Shown here: positions 1 through 12,000 of the stretch, piece by piece
Layout of the letters: every line of letters begins with the position of its first letter
Numbering within the stretch: the stretch's first letter is position 1
From: Rallus limicola
Lineage: Eukaryota > Chordata > Aves > Gruiformes > Rallidae
Direction of reading: 5' to 3'
Assembly: GCA_022605955.1 (NCBI GenBank)
Contig: JAKCOZ010000022.1
Location: 558,001-622,000, forward strand
DNA length: 64,000 bases
The notes under the pieces: model-generated
The model's database searches: none
The model's input: only the letters and a program-made list of their open reading frames with translations
What the model was told of the DNA's origin: nothing
Position numbers and translations under genes: made by a program

Positions 1-150
1 GATTCAATCCTTTCATCCAGGTCACTGATCCAGACACTGAACAGGACTGGCCCCAGGACTGAGCCCTGGAGAACAGCCCTTGCAGCTCCATCCACCGCAA
101 CTCCCCGTGCCCGTGCGCCCCGCACAGCCCGTGCCAGCGCGGCGCATCTC
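1..150 (-). mobile_element. CR1 LINE fragment, ORF2 reverse-transcriptase region
   Basis: Read on the minus strand, positions 1-75 give the CR1 ORF2 segment around 'GGGCTCAGTCCTGGGGCC' followed by a CTGTTCA..GACCTGGATGA block, which encodes the LGPVLF-type strand of the reverse transcriptase core. The match weakens beyond 80, although 88-115 still follows the antisense CR1 pattern (CTCCA..CACC.CAACTC). The copy runs off the left window edge, so its 3' end is not visible. It is a dead fragment with no usable frame. The 1-80 part is secure; the extension to 150 is tentative. Confidence 0.75.
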
Positions 151-470
151 GCGCGGTGCCCTGCAGAGGGCACGTTTGCTTTGGGAATGGTGCCGCGTCC
201 ATCCCCCTGCCCAGCGCCTTCAGCTCACAGCCCCGCCAGCTCACACTGATTGATCCATGAGCCCAGCTCCGGTCTCAACAAGACAAACGCTGTAACGGCT
301 TCTGCCAGCCCGATTTGTGCCAGCGTTCCTCGCCCCGGTTTCTGGAGGCAGCCGCCTGCTATAAACCTGTTCTGCTCGGTGCCCCGTGCAATTTTATGAG
401 AGAAGCGTTTAAAACCTGACAGATCTGCTCTGCACACTGTGAAACCCCCACCCGTCCCTTCCATGGCACG
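60..470. other. CpG-rich edge segment
   Basis: This stretch is far richer in G+C and CpG than the AT-rich DNA to its right, with CpGs clustered at 105-165 (many CGCG, GCGC and CCGC steps) and more at 190-360. Part of it overlaps CR1 sequence, which is itself CpG-rich. No TATA box, initiator or splice-flanked coding exon is convincing. A 79-codon minus frame at 225-464 has no recognisable domain. It could be the tail of a small CpG island lying left of the window or simply undecayed CpGs from a repeat. Confidence 0.35.
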
Positions 471-3230
471 GTTTGGAAAGAGCAGCTCTGCTCACTAGAG
501 ACACAACTCTGTGGACATGTTACTACACTCAACACATCATTACTAGTTTCTCCTCCCCATGTAGCTTTGCCTTCCCTTTTCTCAAGACTTTTACACGACT
601 TTTTTTTTTTTTTTTTTTACATACAGGTTTCTGGCTTTTTTTGACTGGCCCATAAAGTTACTCCATGATGGCATCAGTTTCTCTCCAGCCCTCGCTGTAT
701 TACAGGATACCCCCAGTATGATGGGGAGGATATTCAACTCTTCACCCCAAAGGACTTCGCTTCAAGATCAACACCACTTTCTGGACCAAAACTTTTGTGA
801 AACCTCTGCCTAGCAGCACCAGCAACATCTTTTAGACCTGAAGATACCCTAAGTACTAGTCTTAAGATGGTTCAAAAGTACAGACACGGCAGAAGGAACA
901 AATAGGAGAGAGGAAGGGATACATGGGTGGGAAAGGATTAAACTAAACAGGGTGTTTGGAAGGAAATCATTAGGAGATCACCACACACAGCAGAGATAAG
1001 CTTCAGGATGCACACACTCCAGAAAGATTTTGTATTGCTAACAGTCTTCTAGACCTGCACATTTGAATGTTATGCTAATCCAGCATAAATAGCAAGGCTC
1101 TGCTGCACTTCAGGGTGAATTAAAGAACAGAGATTGTCCCAGTATATTAAGCAAACACATGACATCATACACTGCTGTCATCTGTTTAGCAGATATATAC
1201 AGCCACAGAGAGCCACTTGCTGCTGTCTCCAGGGAGGAAAGGCCCCAGCTTGCCTGGCCTAGAACCAAGGGACCCGCACAGCTCTGTTCAGCCTAAGTAA
1301 GTTGAGCTTGGTCGATGAGTATTTCTCCCTCCTTCAGAGGGCAGTGCCGCACACGGCCAACGCGTCCCTTCCTTCACAGGGGCTTTTCGGTGTCTCCATC
1401 ACAGAGCTGATTTCAGGCGCTCTAAAGAATCCCTTTGTATTCTAGGAAGCTATTTCTTGCCTTCCTCAGGATGGCAGCTACACTATGCTTAATCCATCAC
1501 ATTTGTAGCTGTCTACTGCCAAGAAACAAATACTTCCCTGAGTATTTTATAGCTATTGCATTTTGCAGACACACACGGTGACTACCTAGATCAGAATAAA
1601 TAATGGCAATAAAAATAAAGACTTCAGTGATTTGATCTTCTTAAGCACATCCAAACCCTCTCACTTTGGAAATGAGACAAGACATGAAGACAAGGTGCAT
1701 ACCTGCCTTTACACAGCCTGCTTTCCTTCTATATAAACTAATGCCAGGCCCTGAGGTGGCACGATTCATCTCTATCATTCAAGGTATTTTCTCTTACTGC
1801 AACCAAGTCAGAAAAATCAACTGGTTGGGTTATTGACAGGATGCTGTTGTGAAAATAATCGCTCTATTCATTAGGTGCTGCGCAGAGTGGAGAGGTCTGG
1901 AATAGAGATGGGATGGCTATATTAAAAACAAAGCCAGGAAAACTCAGGTTGAAAGTGGCATTTCCCAGACTATCTGCACTTCCCAGGCTGGTTACTTGTA
2001 AGCAGGAGATGTATGTGAGTAGAAAAGTGGACAGATGAGTGTTGAAATAAACAGCCTAGAGTAGGTACTGATTTAAAAAATGGCAATTAATCCAGAAGCC
2101 TATGGTACTGTGATAACAAAATTCCATCACTTCAATGTTATAATGAAGTTTTGGCAAGGGTGCACAAGTAATTTGAACAAACTAAGGCAAAATACCAGAT
2201 CAGACCACTGACTGACTTCATTTCTCCAACTTCTACACACTGACTTGTTTATCTGCAGGTGGGAGAGAGAGGGAAGTATTACAAGAGAACTTTGACACAT
2301 TCACCATGCAATGGTCACTTCTCACAGCATTATCACAACCTGCCCAGAACAAGTTTGATCAAATAACCATCTCCACAGCCCAACAAAAGCAGCAACAGGG
2401 AGTGAACCAGCTGAACCAAAAGCAGTTGTTCATCCCATGGCCGGAGAGCTACAGATGTCCTTGCAGCATCTTTTGCTTTCAAGAGTCCTTTGCCATCAAG
2501 AGGAACACAGCTAAATCTCAGATGTTAAATTCTTGGGAGGGTTACAACTGCCAAATTACATACACTGGTCAAAATTTTTAGATCCATGGAATAACTGGAG
2601 GACTATAGTGGAACGCATGGAGAAGTAAGAGACAAACAAAGGCAGGTACTAGTGAAAGGTTGGTGCTGTAAGGGATAGAAGAGGGAAGACTCCTAAGGAC
2701 TGGGTTGAGTCAGGAACAAGTGACATTTTTCCTGCCCTTCATCCATGGTAACTCTTCCAGACAAACGAGGGATTCAGATCTTACAACTCCGCTCTTCAGC
2801 TATTTCAGAAGCTCAGACTGTGGACACCAAGCAATCTTACACATAAAATTTTAAAACAACCACCACCCCTGCACACCACAAAGACCAAAACAGTACTGAT
2901 TACTTCTAGAAGTATACAAGAATATCAGCTCTTGGTCACACAGCTTTTACAAAACCAAAGTACAGCCATATCCATAAAACTCCCCACTATTTGTATCTAC
3001 CTACATGCAGCAATCAAAGGTAGCATCAGAGAATCAGGACTGGAATCTCTAGCACAAGAAGTGCTAGATCATTGCACCAAATGACACCTCAGAATTAGCA
3101 CCTCCTAATTACTGGCACACACCACAGGTTCCACAGTCACACTTGAAATACTGAAAGCACCGAGTGAAATACTTGGGCATTGTGTGCTGCAATTCCTTAA
3201 CAGTTTTACAAATTTCAGCAAGAACAAAAC
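471..3230. other. Unique AT-rich DNA, no gene seen
   Basis: The stretch has a T19 homopolymer at 600-618 and otherwise mixed AT-rich sequence. A 91-codon plus frame at 2306-2581 is Gln/Asn-rich with no domain, signal peptide or flanking splice pattern, and I treat it as chance. I recognise no repeat family. Confidence 0.6.
600..618. repeat. Poly-T homopolymer (T19)
   Basis: Nineteen consecutive T residues follow a CGAC motif. No target-site duplication or recognisable element lies next to it, so it is listed as a simple repeat rather than a retroposon tail. Confidence 0.9.
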
Positions 3231-3955
3231 TCACAGAATCACAGAGTGGTAGGAGTTGGCAGGGACCTCTGGAGAGAAGGATCACCTCGAGCAGGCTGCA
3301 CAGGACAGCATCCAGGATCACAGGGTTTGACTGTCTCCAGAGATGGAAACTCCCCAACCTCTCTGGGCAGCCCGGCCCAGGGCTCTACCACTCTCCCAGG
3401 AAAGAAGTTCCTCCTCATGGCTAAGTGGAACTTCTATTCCAGTCTGTGCCCATCATCTCTTGTCCTGTCCCTGGGCACCACTGAACAGTGACTGACCCGT
3501 CCTCCTGAGCCCACCCCTCAAGGATTTATCAGCATTTATAAGATCCACCCCTCAGTTTTATCTGGGATAAAAAGCTCCAAGTCCCTCAGCTTCTCTCTGT
3601 AAGAGAGATTTTCTGGTCCCCTCATTGTCTCTGTAGCCCTTTTTCATACCCTCTCCAGTAATTCCCTGTCCTTCTTGACCCAGTACTGCACACAATATTC
3701 CAGATGAGGCCTCACCAGGGCAGAGCAGAGGGGCAGGAGAACTTCCCTTGACCTGCTGCCCACACTTCTCTTGATACCCCCTGGATGCCATTGGCCTTTA
3801 TGACCACGAGAACGCACTGCTGGCTCATGGTCAGCCTGCTGTCCACAAGCACTCCCAGGTCTTTTTCCAGAGCTGCTTCCCAGCAGGTCACCCCTAACCT
3901 GTACTGTTGCCCGGGGTTATTCCTCCCTGGATGACAAGGAAAACTTGTGAACTCT
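3231..3955 (-). mobile_element. CR1 LINE, 3' end to ORF2 C-terminus, minus strand
   Basis: The 3' terminus lies at 3231, where the plus strand reads TCACAGAATCACAGAGTGG, the complement of a CR1 tail of the TCTGTGATTCTGTGA type. Going right, the copy runs through the 3' UTR (complement of the 'GGCTGCCCAGAGAGGTTGGGGAG' block) into the ORF2 C-terminal region. Minus-strand translation of 3712-3963 contains [18 protein letters not shown], the typical CR1 segment after the RT domain. The copy is 5'-truncated near 3955. It shares a subfamily with the piece at 50109-50421 and, compared with it, lacks about 27 bases just before the 3' end. Several frameshifts break the frame. Confidence 0.95.
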
Positions 3956-5914
3956 TTACTCAAATCCTGATTTGGATCCAGATTTTTATTTAGAAATGCT
4001 AAAAAATTCTCATTCCAGACATACTGTCTGCATTCCTAATTCTAACAGCTCATAAAAGGAGCATTCATAATGAATTATTACAGAGTTACAGAGCTGCATT
4101 TTAGCAATAAACTGTGTAACAGGAAATATTTCCTTCATAATGGCAAGAATGTAATCTTTTATAGCCCTTATCCCACCAGTAACAAAGTGCTTTGATCTCC
4201 AAAATTAGAGAAAGAAAAAGCAAGCTGTAAGAATAGAATTGTTCTTTACTAGAACTCTTCTTCACTTAAACTGTTCCATTTAAGTGAGTGATTAAACCCC
4301 CCACAATACAGGCAAAGTTGTTCCTTCAACCCTTTCAGTATCTGGTGTCAGATAAAGGAATCTGATGACTTTGTTTGCTCAGTCCCAAAGATGAAGAATG
4401 AATTATTCTAAAGGATAAGCCACAGATACCTGGCTTGTATCTCAGTACGCTGTAGACCAAACAGGAAAAGCAAATACGACCTCTGTGCCTCGATTTCTCA
4501 TTAAAAAATTACATAAAGGTGTATTAACAGTTACATAACACCTGACTATTGTTAAAAGTCTTGCTGAAACCTATGTTAGAATCTATCTGCTCTGGACAGT
4601 TTGCATTATAAATATGGAAAAGCATAAAACTCAATTGTGGGCTGAACAATTTTTATACTAATTAAATCTCTGGGTAATCAAATTTTGTCTACCCATATCC
4701 TTGTACAGCTGTGAAGAGGCTGACCCCAGGAGACTGCTTCTTATTTGTACATATCTGCATCACACAGCTACAGGTCAGAAGAATTCCATGGCAAGTGCAC
4801 ACAGTGCTGATGTAACGGGGAGAGAATCCACAACCCCGAGTCTCCCACCCAACCCACTCTAGGTGGATTCTGTATTTTGAAGGTAATGTTTCTGAAGTGC
4901 TACTTCTGAAGAAAACAATCCCACAAACCAAAGCCACCAAAAACACTCAGCACCACCAGCTTCCCACATAGCAAAAGGATGCCCATGGACTCACAAGGCA
5001 GCAGTTCCAGCAGGTGCTCTTCAGAAACAAGTGATGATCAGTACCTTGTAACACTGTCCTTTATCCATGGAAAAAGATCATTTATGATTGCTATTTAGTC
5101 ACCTTTTTTTCTTGATTAAAGCCTCCCTCTTCTCACTGGAACAGCATTAATTACTAACATTCATCCAAAGCAATCCCATCTTCCAATTTCAACCACCCTG
5201 AACAGCTTCATACAGCAATGGCTCCACTGCTCTAGGATCACGCTTTCCAAAGACATCCCCACTTCAGGAGGGGAAAAGGTCTTCTTGGCTCAATATGAGA
5301 AACTGGGTGTACAAAATACTCTTCTGTATTATTATGAGATGTTCTCTCAGAATCAGGCTCAAGAGATTGCAATTAAGATTCCATTTAGAAAATTAGCAGA
5401 CATCTGAGGATGTTTTCCTAGAGATCATTAAAGGAACATCACACAGTAACGATCTGTTTGCCAACAAATAGCTACTGTAGTATGCTCAAGGACAACAGGA
5501 AGTGAGGTAGCAAAAGACACTGCTCAAGAATATGCAGAATTGTTTGTGGGATCAATAAAACTACTTCTTCCCCTACATTACATATGGCATCTCAAATGTC
5601 ATGGTTTCCATATTTGTTTTTCTGAAATATGGAGCGTGTATAACTTTCTATCCAACATGACACTTCCAAAGCCTTCCTAGAGTTCATCCTCACACAGTTC
5701 ACAGGGATATGTCCAAGCTGAATCCCTCACGAAGTACTAGCAAAAGTGTATTACTTGGAGTTAGAACTTTGCATGACAACTTCCTCATCTCAGCTAACAT
5801 AGGCACCATTCTGCTTCCCAGCCCACACTGGTCTTTTACATAGCATCAAGGCAAAGCAGTCAGAATAGCAATATTAGAGACTCCCTGCAGCAGTGTTCTC
5901 AGTACTTGCCAGGT
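3956..5914. other. Unique AT-rich DNA, no gene seen
   Basis: About 2 kb of AT-rich sequence without a recognised repeat. An 85-codon minus frame at 4689-4946 has no recognisable domain and no splice context. Confidence 0.55.
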
Positions 5915-6345
5915 ATTAAACTGGAAGGAGTCTAAACAAGAGCCACTAAGATGGTTGGGATGCTGAAGAACATGATATAGGAGGAGAGGTTGAGTGAGGT
6001 AGGTTTGTTCACCTGGAGAAGAGAAGGTTAACAGAGGAATCTAGTTGTAGTTTACCACTGTGGAAGAAGAGCAGGTCAGGCTCTCAGGGACGTGGCCAAA
6101 AAGCACAAGGCAGCAGTCACAGCCTGCAACCTGGAAAATTACAAATAGACACATGGGGGACAAAGCTTTCTAATGGGGGTGGCTTAGTGCTAGAACAGGT
6201 TTCCCAGAGAGGGTTATGGACTTGCCATCTCTGGCTATTCATTCAAAACTTGATCAGACAAGGTCCTGACAGCTTGTTATGAGTTGGTAATTAGACCTGC
6301 TTTGAACAACAGTTGTACCTGATGATAGCAAGGAGTTTCTTATCA
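5915..6345 (+). mobile_element. Old CR1 LINE fragment, 3' region
   Basis: A decayed plus-strand CR1. The landmarks are 'CACTAAGATGGTTGGGATGCTG', degenerate to the CR1 GCCACNAAGATGATNNGGGG.CTGGA block, then a CACCTGGAGAAGAGAAGG motif at about 6010, then a GGTTTCCCAGAGAGG block near 6200, and finally a degraded GATGAT..AGG 3' end near 6320. Divergence is much higher than in the 3231 or 50109 copies, so this is an older insertion. The frame is fully broken. Confidence 0.75.
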
Positions 6346-7196
6346 TCTGAATCTGTTATTTCAGTTTACTTTAAATTGCCATAGTCTTCACTTTGAAAAA
6401 CAAATTACCTCCAGGATTACAGATTGTAACATTTTTTGAAAAAGAAAGACACTACAAAAAAATAATACTGGAGATGAAATAGTTCTGAAAACAACCATAC
6501 CAGCCCCAGTAAGACATGGATAGAAATCCAAACAGTGTTGTTACAAAGCATTCTAGAAAACAATCTTGAGTACACCCAGCTGGTGATGCCTAAAGAGCAT
6601 AGGTTAGAGTACATAACTTCACATATACAGGAACTCAGGCTGGCACTTGCTATGACAGTACGCTCTGATGCAGTGACCTGGCTAGGCAACCAAAATGTGA
6701 CTACTCAAATAAGAACCCTAAACATATGAAACCCCTTGTGTAAGAACACAGATGCTTTTGGGCAGAGTTTTTGCAGGTTTTGATGTGACTCAGAAGAGAC
6801 TTACCCATAGATCAGATCATCCCAGAAGCTGTTCCTGGTTCTCCTAATTTCAGTTTTAGCCTTTCCTATTTGATAAAGGATAGTAAGTTTATGGAACAGA
6901 ATAGGGAAAAATCAGAGTCAACTTAGATAGCTGGGACTTTGGCATACTAAGAGAGCCCCACAAACAAGTCACTCTCAAATCATTTTTCTGTATTACAAAG
7001 ACTTCTGATGGCTCCAGCCAAACCTTGCACAGGTTCCACTCAGCACTGGACAGCACTTGGGGCTTGTAGGGACCCAGGAAGTGCCAGACAGCACTTGTGC
7101 TGCAGCCACCTGCCAGCTCTGCACACAACTGAATCCAGATGGTCCAATGCCTGAATTCTCCAGGTCAGGAAGATTCAAATAAGATCAAACCAACTG
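6346..7196. other. Unique DNA between two CR1 copies
   Basis: About 850 bases without a recognised repeat. A 90-codon minus frame at 6417-6689 looks hydrophobic but includes F-rich low-complexity sequence and is not supported as a gene. Two overlapping minus frames at 6889-7178 also lack any domain. Confidence 0.5.
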
Positions 7197-7788
7197 TGTC
7201 CTGGGCTGCACCCAAAGCAGTGTGACCAGGAGGGCGAGGGAGGGGATTTTGCCCTTCTGCCTCACTCTGGGACAGAGACCCCCCTGCAGTGCTGTGTCCA
7301 GCCTGGGGGTCCCCAGGACAAGGAGGACACAGAGCTGTTGGAGCAAGTCCAGAAGAGGCCACGGACATGATACAAGGGCTGGAGCCCCTCTGCTCTGGAC
7401 ACAGGCTAACAAAGCTAGGGTGGTTCAACCCAGAGCTAAGGCAGCTGTGGGGAAAGCTCTGAGCTCCTTCCCATCCCTTGAGGGACTCCAGGAGAGCTGG
7501 AGAGGGGCTGGTGCCAAGGGCAGGAAGGGACAGGCCCAGGGGAACAGCCTTCAGCTGGAGGAGGGCAACTGGAGAGGGGCTGGGAGGCAGAAATCCTTCC
7601 CAGGGAGGGGGGAGGCCCTGGCACAGGGTGTGCAGGGAAGCTGGGGCTGCCCCTGGATCCTTGGCAGGGTTCAAGGCCAGGTTGGATGGGGCTTTGGGCA
7701 CCTTGGGCTGGGTGTAGGTGTCTCTGCCCATGGCAGAGGGGCATTGGGGAGATCTGAGGGCCCTTCCAAAACAAACTATTCTGTGAAT
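7197..7788 (+). mobile_element. GC-rich CR1 LINE, 3' half
   Basis: Plus-strand CR1 starting at TGTCCTGGGCTGCA, passing through AGTGCTGTGTCCAGCCTGGGG, a GGCTGGAGCCCCTCTGCTC block, the 'AGGCCAGGTTGGATGGGGCTTTGGGCA' block at 7674-7700 and ending near 7788 with CCCTTCCAAAACA..ATTCTGTGAAT. This 3'-end type (gggCACCTTGG.., TCTCTGCCCATGGCAG) differs from the other copies. High GC leaves long open frames on both strands (208 codons plus, 221 codons minus). They are by-products of the repeat, not genes. Confidence 0.92.
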
Positions 7789-8344
7789 CGAAACGGCCTC
7801 TCCCAGACTGAAACAAGTGATTACATCCAAGTGGATGTAAAAAAATAAAAATTTAAATCCTGATTACTACAGGTAGAAGCATTTAAAAGATATTCTCATT
7901 TATTTATTAAAACTTGGATGCACACTGTATCCTAGCAGGGCAGCCATTATGCTGTCAGTTTTGCCTTTCCTTCCTCTGGATTATCTCTACCCTTTCACAT
8001 GCCCTGCTCTTATCCTAGTTATGCACTTCAGTAAAACGGTGACTATTTTTGCAGGACTTCTTTTTCCTATAATTCATTTCCCCAGAGAAATCATAAGGTG
8101 GGATAAGATTGAGAACACAGATAATATTAATTAGGAGATGTTAAAAACCCGAGGACAAAATTCAGACTTTACAGCCTAATAAAACACCTTCAGGTTCTGC
8201 ATTTTGTGGCATTGGGAACACAGGAATCCAGGGAGAAAGGCAGGAGGCTGTTTCCTTTGTGCAAGTCAGGGCTGATCACTGCATCCCCACATGCAGCACT
8301 CAGACCAACAATGAGAACTGCAAATACAGACATCTTCAAAGTTA
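7789..8344. other. Unique DNA between CR1 copies
   Basis: AT-rich sequence of about 550 bases. I see no coding exon, RNA gene or repeat family in it. Confidence 0.5.
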
Positions 8345-9093
8345 AATAGCAAATTTAGTCTGACTCCTGTGCTCTAACTTGCAGCCATTGCCCCTTGTCC
8401 TGTCCCCACAGACACTGAAAAGGGGCTGGCCATTTCCCCCTGCATCCCATAGTTAAGATATTTATAAACATTAATTAGGTACCCCCTTAGTCTTCTCTTC
8501 TCAAGGCTGAACAGCACCAGTTCTTTCAGCCTTTCCTCATAGGGAAGATACTCCAGGCCCTTAATCATCTTACTAGCCCTTCTCTGGACCCTCTCAAGGG
8601 GATCCCTGTCTTTTTTATACCAGGAAGCCCAGAACTGGACACAATACTCCAGGTGGGGCCTGACCAGGGCAGAGTAGAGGGGCAGGATCACTTCCTTGGA
8701 TCTGCTGGCTACACTCCTCCAGATGCTCTCTTAGCCACCGAGGCACACTGCTGGCTCATGGACACCCTGTCCCCCACCAGGACCCCCAGGTCCTTCTCCA
8801 CTGAGCTTTTCTCCAGCAGGTCATCCCCAGCCTGTACTGATACAAGCGGTTGTTCCTTCCCAGGTGCAAAACTTTACACTTGCTTTTATTGAACTTCGTT
8901 AGGTTTCTCCCTGCCCAGCTCTCCAGCCTGTCCAGGTCTCGCTGGATGGCAGCGCAGTGTTCTGTGTGTCAGCCACTCCTCCCAGCTCTGTATCATCAGC
9001 TACTTGCTGAGGGTGGATGCAATTCCCTCATCAAGGTCATCAATGAAGATATTAAACAGGACTGGACCCAACACCGAGCCCTGGGGAACACAT
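8345..9093 (-). mobile_element. CR1 LINE, ORF2 C-terminal half, both ends missing
   Basis: A long minus-strand CR1. From 8390 rightwards the plus strand shows the complement of the post-RT region (CCATTGCCCCTTGTCCTGTCC, then CTTCTCTGGACCCTCTCAA, then CACACTGCTGGCTCATGGACA), and by 9020-9085 it reaches the RT segment (complement of TCCTGTTTAATATCTTCATTG). The usual CR1 3' terminus (the T/GATTCTNTGA tail) is absent at 8345. CR1 copies normally lose the 5' end, so this copy must have lost its 3' end by a later deletion. One intact frame remains at 8374-8691. Confidence 0.95.
8374..8691 (-). pseudogene. CR1 ORF2 C-terminal remnant
   Basis: This 105-codon minus-strand frame is a piece of the CR1 ORF2 polyprotein downstream of the reverse-transcriptase core. 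It contains [15 protein letters not shown] and the [19 protein letters not shown] block shared by CR1 elements. It lacks the catalytic motifs (the FADD box lies further 5') and starts at an internal Met, so it has no activity on its own. It is unusually free of stops for a CR1 remnant, which suggests a moderately young insertion. Confidence 0.9.
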
Positions 9094-12000
9094 TTCTCCA
9101 TTGGAATTTCACAAAGAAATAGCAATTGAGCTGCTTCTTGGGGACCTAAAGGCAGCTACTGCAAGGTCAGAGATATTCCACAGCCTTTTTCATGCCTTTC
9201 AGGACTGTGGAATTTGTAATACAGGAACAAGTCAAGTGCTAGAAATCCCTTGAAGGACTTGTTCTCAGGTTCAGCTTTTTAAAATGTTAACACAAGCATG
9301 CCAGTGTGCAGGGTTGTCTCATTCTATGGAGCTCCAAAGCAAAAAACACTACTTCCACATCTGCTCTGCTCCAGTTGCCCTGCTCTCTCCCGCCAGTTTC
9401 CAATGCCTTCACCTGAGTTCATCCAGCTAGGACCTCAGCTGCATTACCCCATGTGTGCTGACTCTCATGAAGCTGTGTGTGTGCTGCCAACCAATTCAGA
9501 ATGATTTGTAGTCTGTCAGCAGACACATCTGGTGTCCAGTTTGGAACTGCAGAGGAGATCCTGATTCCATTCCACTACAGGCCTGCAAACGATAGCACTT
9601 CCAAATCTTCAGTGAGAAAACACTTCACTCCAGTATGAACCTACCAGTGCATCGTGCACCTAAGCCTGGGTGATGGGAAGTGTATGGACGCAGGAAAACT
9701 GTGCCAGCAGCTGCCTCTGCCCCACAACGAATTACCTCCTAAGTCTGGAAGGCGTCCTGCTGCTGTTGGTGCAGGGAAGGGGAGGGCAGGGAGAGGGGCA
9801 GACAAAAATGGCTGGGGAAGTGAAGCTTCCTGCTGCTTCAGAGGCAGCTGCTTGCCAGGGGATAGGGAGGAAGTTGGTACTTCTGGGACTATAACATGGT
9901 CCTGGACATGGCTGAAGAGCTCTGGCTTACCAGATGGAGATGGTCAGGCTTTCCCTGGTCTCTCTTACAAGGCCATAGTCTCCCTCCACCTTCCTCTTTC
10001 CCCATCTCCATCTGGTGTCACTGTTCACATCACAGAATCCTGAGACACAAATGATAGATTTTCACTCACTGTATTATACTGTCAGCCATCTTTCACATCT
10101 GCACACAGGAGTCCATGGGGCTACGGCTGGATGCAGAGGAAGACAGGTGGCCTGCACTTCTAGGATTTGGATAGCAAGTTACAGGAAATATGTCAGGCAG
10201 CTGTCTAAGTGCTGTGATCTGGCTAATCTGAACACTAGAGTCTGCATCACTCATTGCACATTTCTAATTTCCTCTGCTAATGCCACCTGCCACCTTATTT
10301 ATCTGTTTCCCTCTATGAATCAGGCAGCACTGTGGCTGACCGCCTGCCATACACATCCTTAAGCCTCACAAAAACGGCTGAGACCTTGAGTGTCAACTCA
10401 GAAACAGCTCAGACTGCCCTTCCAGACTCCACCTGCAAATCACACTGAATCTCAGCCCTTTGCAAGCCTTGCTCTCATACTTCACACACAGAAGTTACAC
10501 AAATGAGCAAACATGAAACTAACACAAAGCTGGCTGCTACTGCAGTACCAGAAATACCGAGTGAGCTCCTGAACTGAGAGGTCCCACTTAGAACATTAGG
10601 GATAGGACATTTGTATTTTTTTAGTGCTTTCTCACTCCTTGGAAAAGGCAAAAATATAGTAAATAGAGACCTACACAGGAGAAGGTTACAGGCTCTCACA
10701 GCCTGCAGCTCTTGAGAACAATGGAAGATTTCAAACCCTTTGTTAATTCCAGGTATGATTACTCAGGCACAGAGGAAAGGCAAAGCCTGACATTTAGTAT
10801 AATTTCCTAGACCAAAGCACAGCCTATCACTAAAATAAAATCAATGCCCAACTCACAACAAAAAGGCAGCACGTATAGCACAGCATGCTTGGGAACCAGC
10901 TTCAATAAATGACCCATGACTGCAATTCAGTGCAAGAAGCAACACTTAGAAGCGCCTGTGAAAGGGCCTCCATGGCTAACCAGAGGGACAAGTGAGAGGG
11001 AAGCATCAATGAGGCAATGGGGGAAAACCACTGAAAATATCAAAATTAACTTACAGAGTGAGAAAAATGTGAGGAATCTGGCTCTGTGAACAATTCCTGC
11101 ACTTCCACATTTTGTTTTAGTTGCGCTTCTTGCAAAGCTGGGCAAAACACCAATACCCCAAATATCCATCTTCTATGAAGGGTACACACAGTAATTTGTC
11201 TTTAGTAAACTATGGCACATCTAGCTTACTGGAAAAGTGTTTGGTCATTAGGGAAAATGAGCAAAAGCATGGTGAGCAGGGTATTACTCGTGGCCATGCT
11301 CAGTGTGTTGAGCTGGTACTAAGTATCAACTTAACCCCAGCAAAGGTACAAGCTGACAGTGCAAATGGTACAGTGTTACCTCTCCAAAAACACAATAAAA
11401 GGGGTTGCAAACTCCTGAGGTAAGCAAGCAACAGAGAAATAACTCATTTAACACAGAAACCTACTCAGGTATTTTCTAGCTGAGATTACCAATCCTCAAG
11501 TAAATACAGCAATAAGATCCAGCTACAGTTATGCCTGCCACACATACAGTGTGTGCTACTTAAAAACAGAAGAACAGGAAGGAAAGAGACTCAATGTTGA
11601 GATGGGAAGCTGGAACAACAACTTAAGAACAAAATAAGCACCAGAAGGTTTTCATACCCAGTGGGAAAACCTGTGACGAATACCAGACCTAATGGTGAGT
11701 GAAGCACTACGTGGAGGCAGTTATCAGAGATGTGAGCAATGGAATACCAAACCCAAAGGACTCTGGAGTTGTGACAAAGCTCACAATGGCTCAGTGGTTA
11801 GAGAGTGCAATTGTACCAGCAACCCTGAAACCCTGCATGGAAAGCATGGCATCAGGTCTTAGAGCACCACTGCCAAAGTCACAGTGCCGCCAAGTTACTT
11901 TACACTCTAGTAATTCGACAGCTCCTTTTCATCACTCTTCTCCTTTCCAAGACATTTATTAGGACTTGAGCTACCTAATTGCCATCCTAATTTACATCTA

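Noticed and set aside
3109..3491. Overlapping 81-86 codon frames on both strands
   Set aside because: They are off-frame readings of the minus-strand CR1 3' UTR and its flank.
7165..7848. Open frames of 221 codons (minus) and 208 codons (plus)
   Set aside because: Both lie in a GC-rich CR1 3' region on opposite strands. High GC removes stops, and neither encodes a coherent CR1 ORF2 or any other domain.
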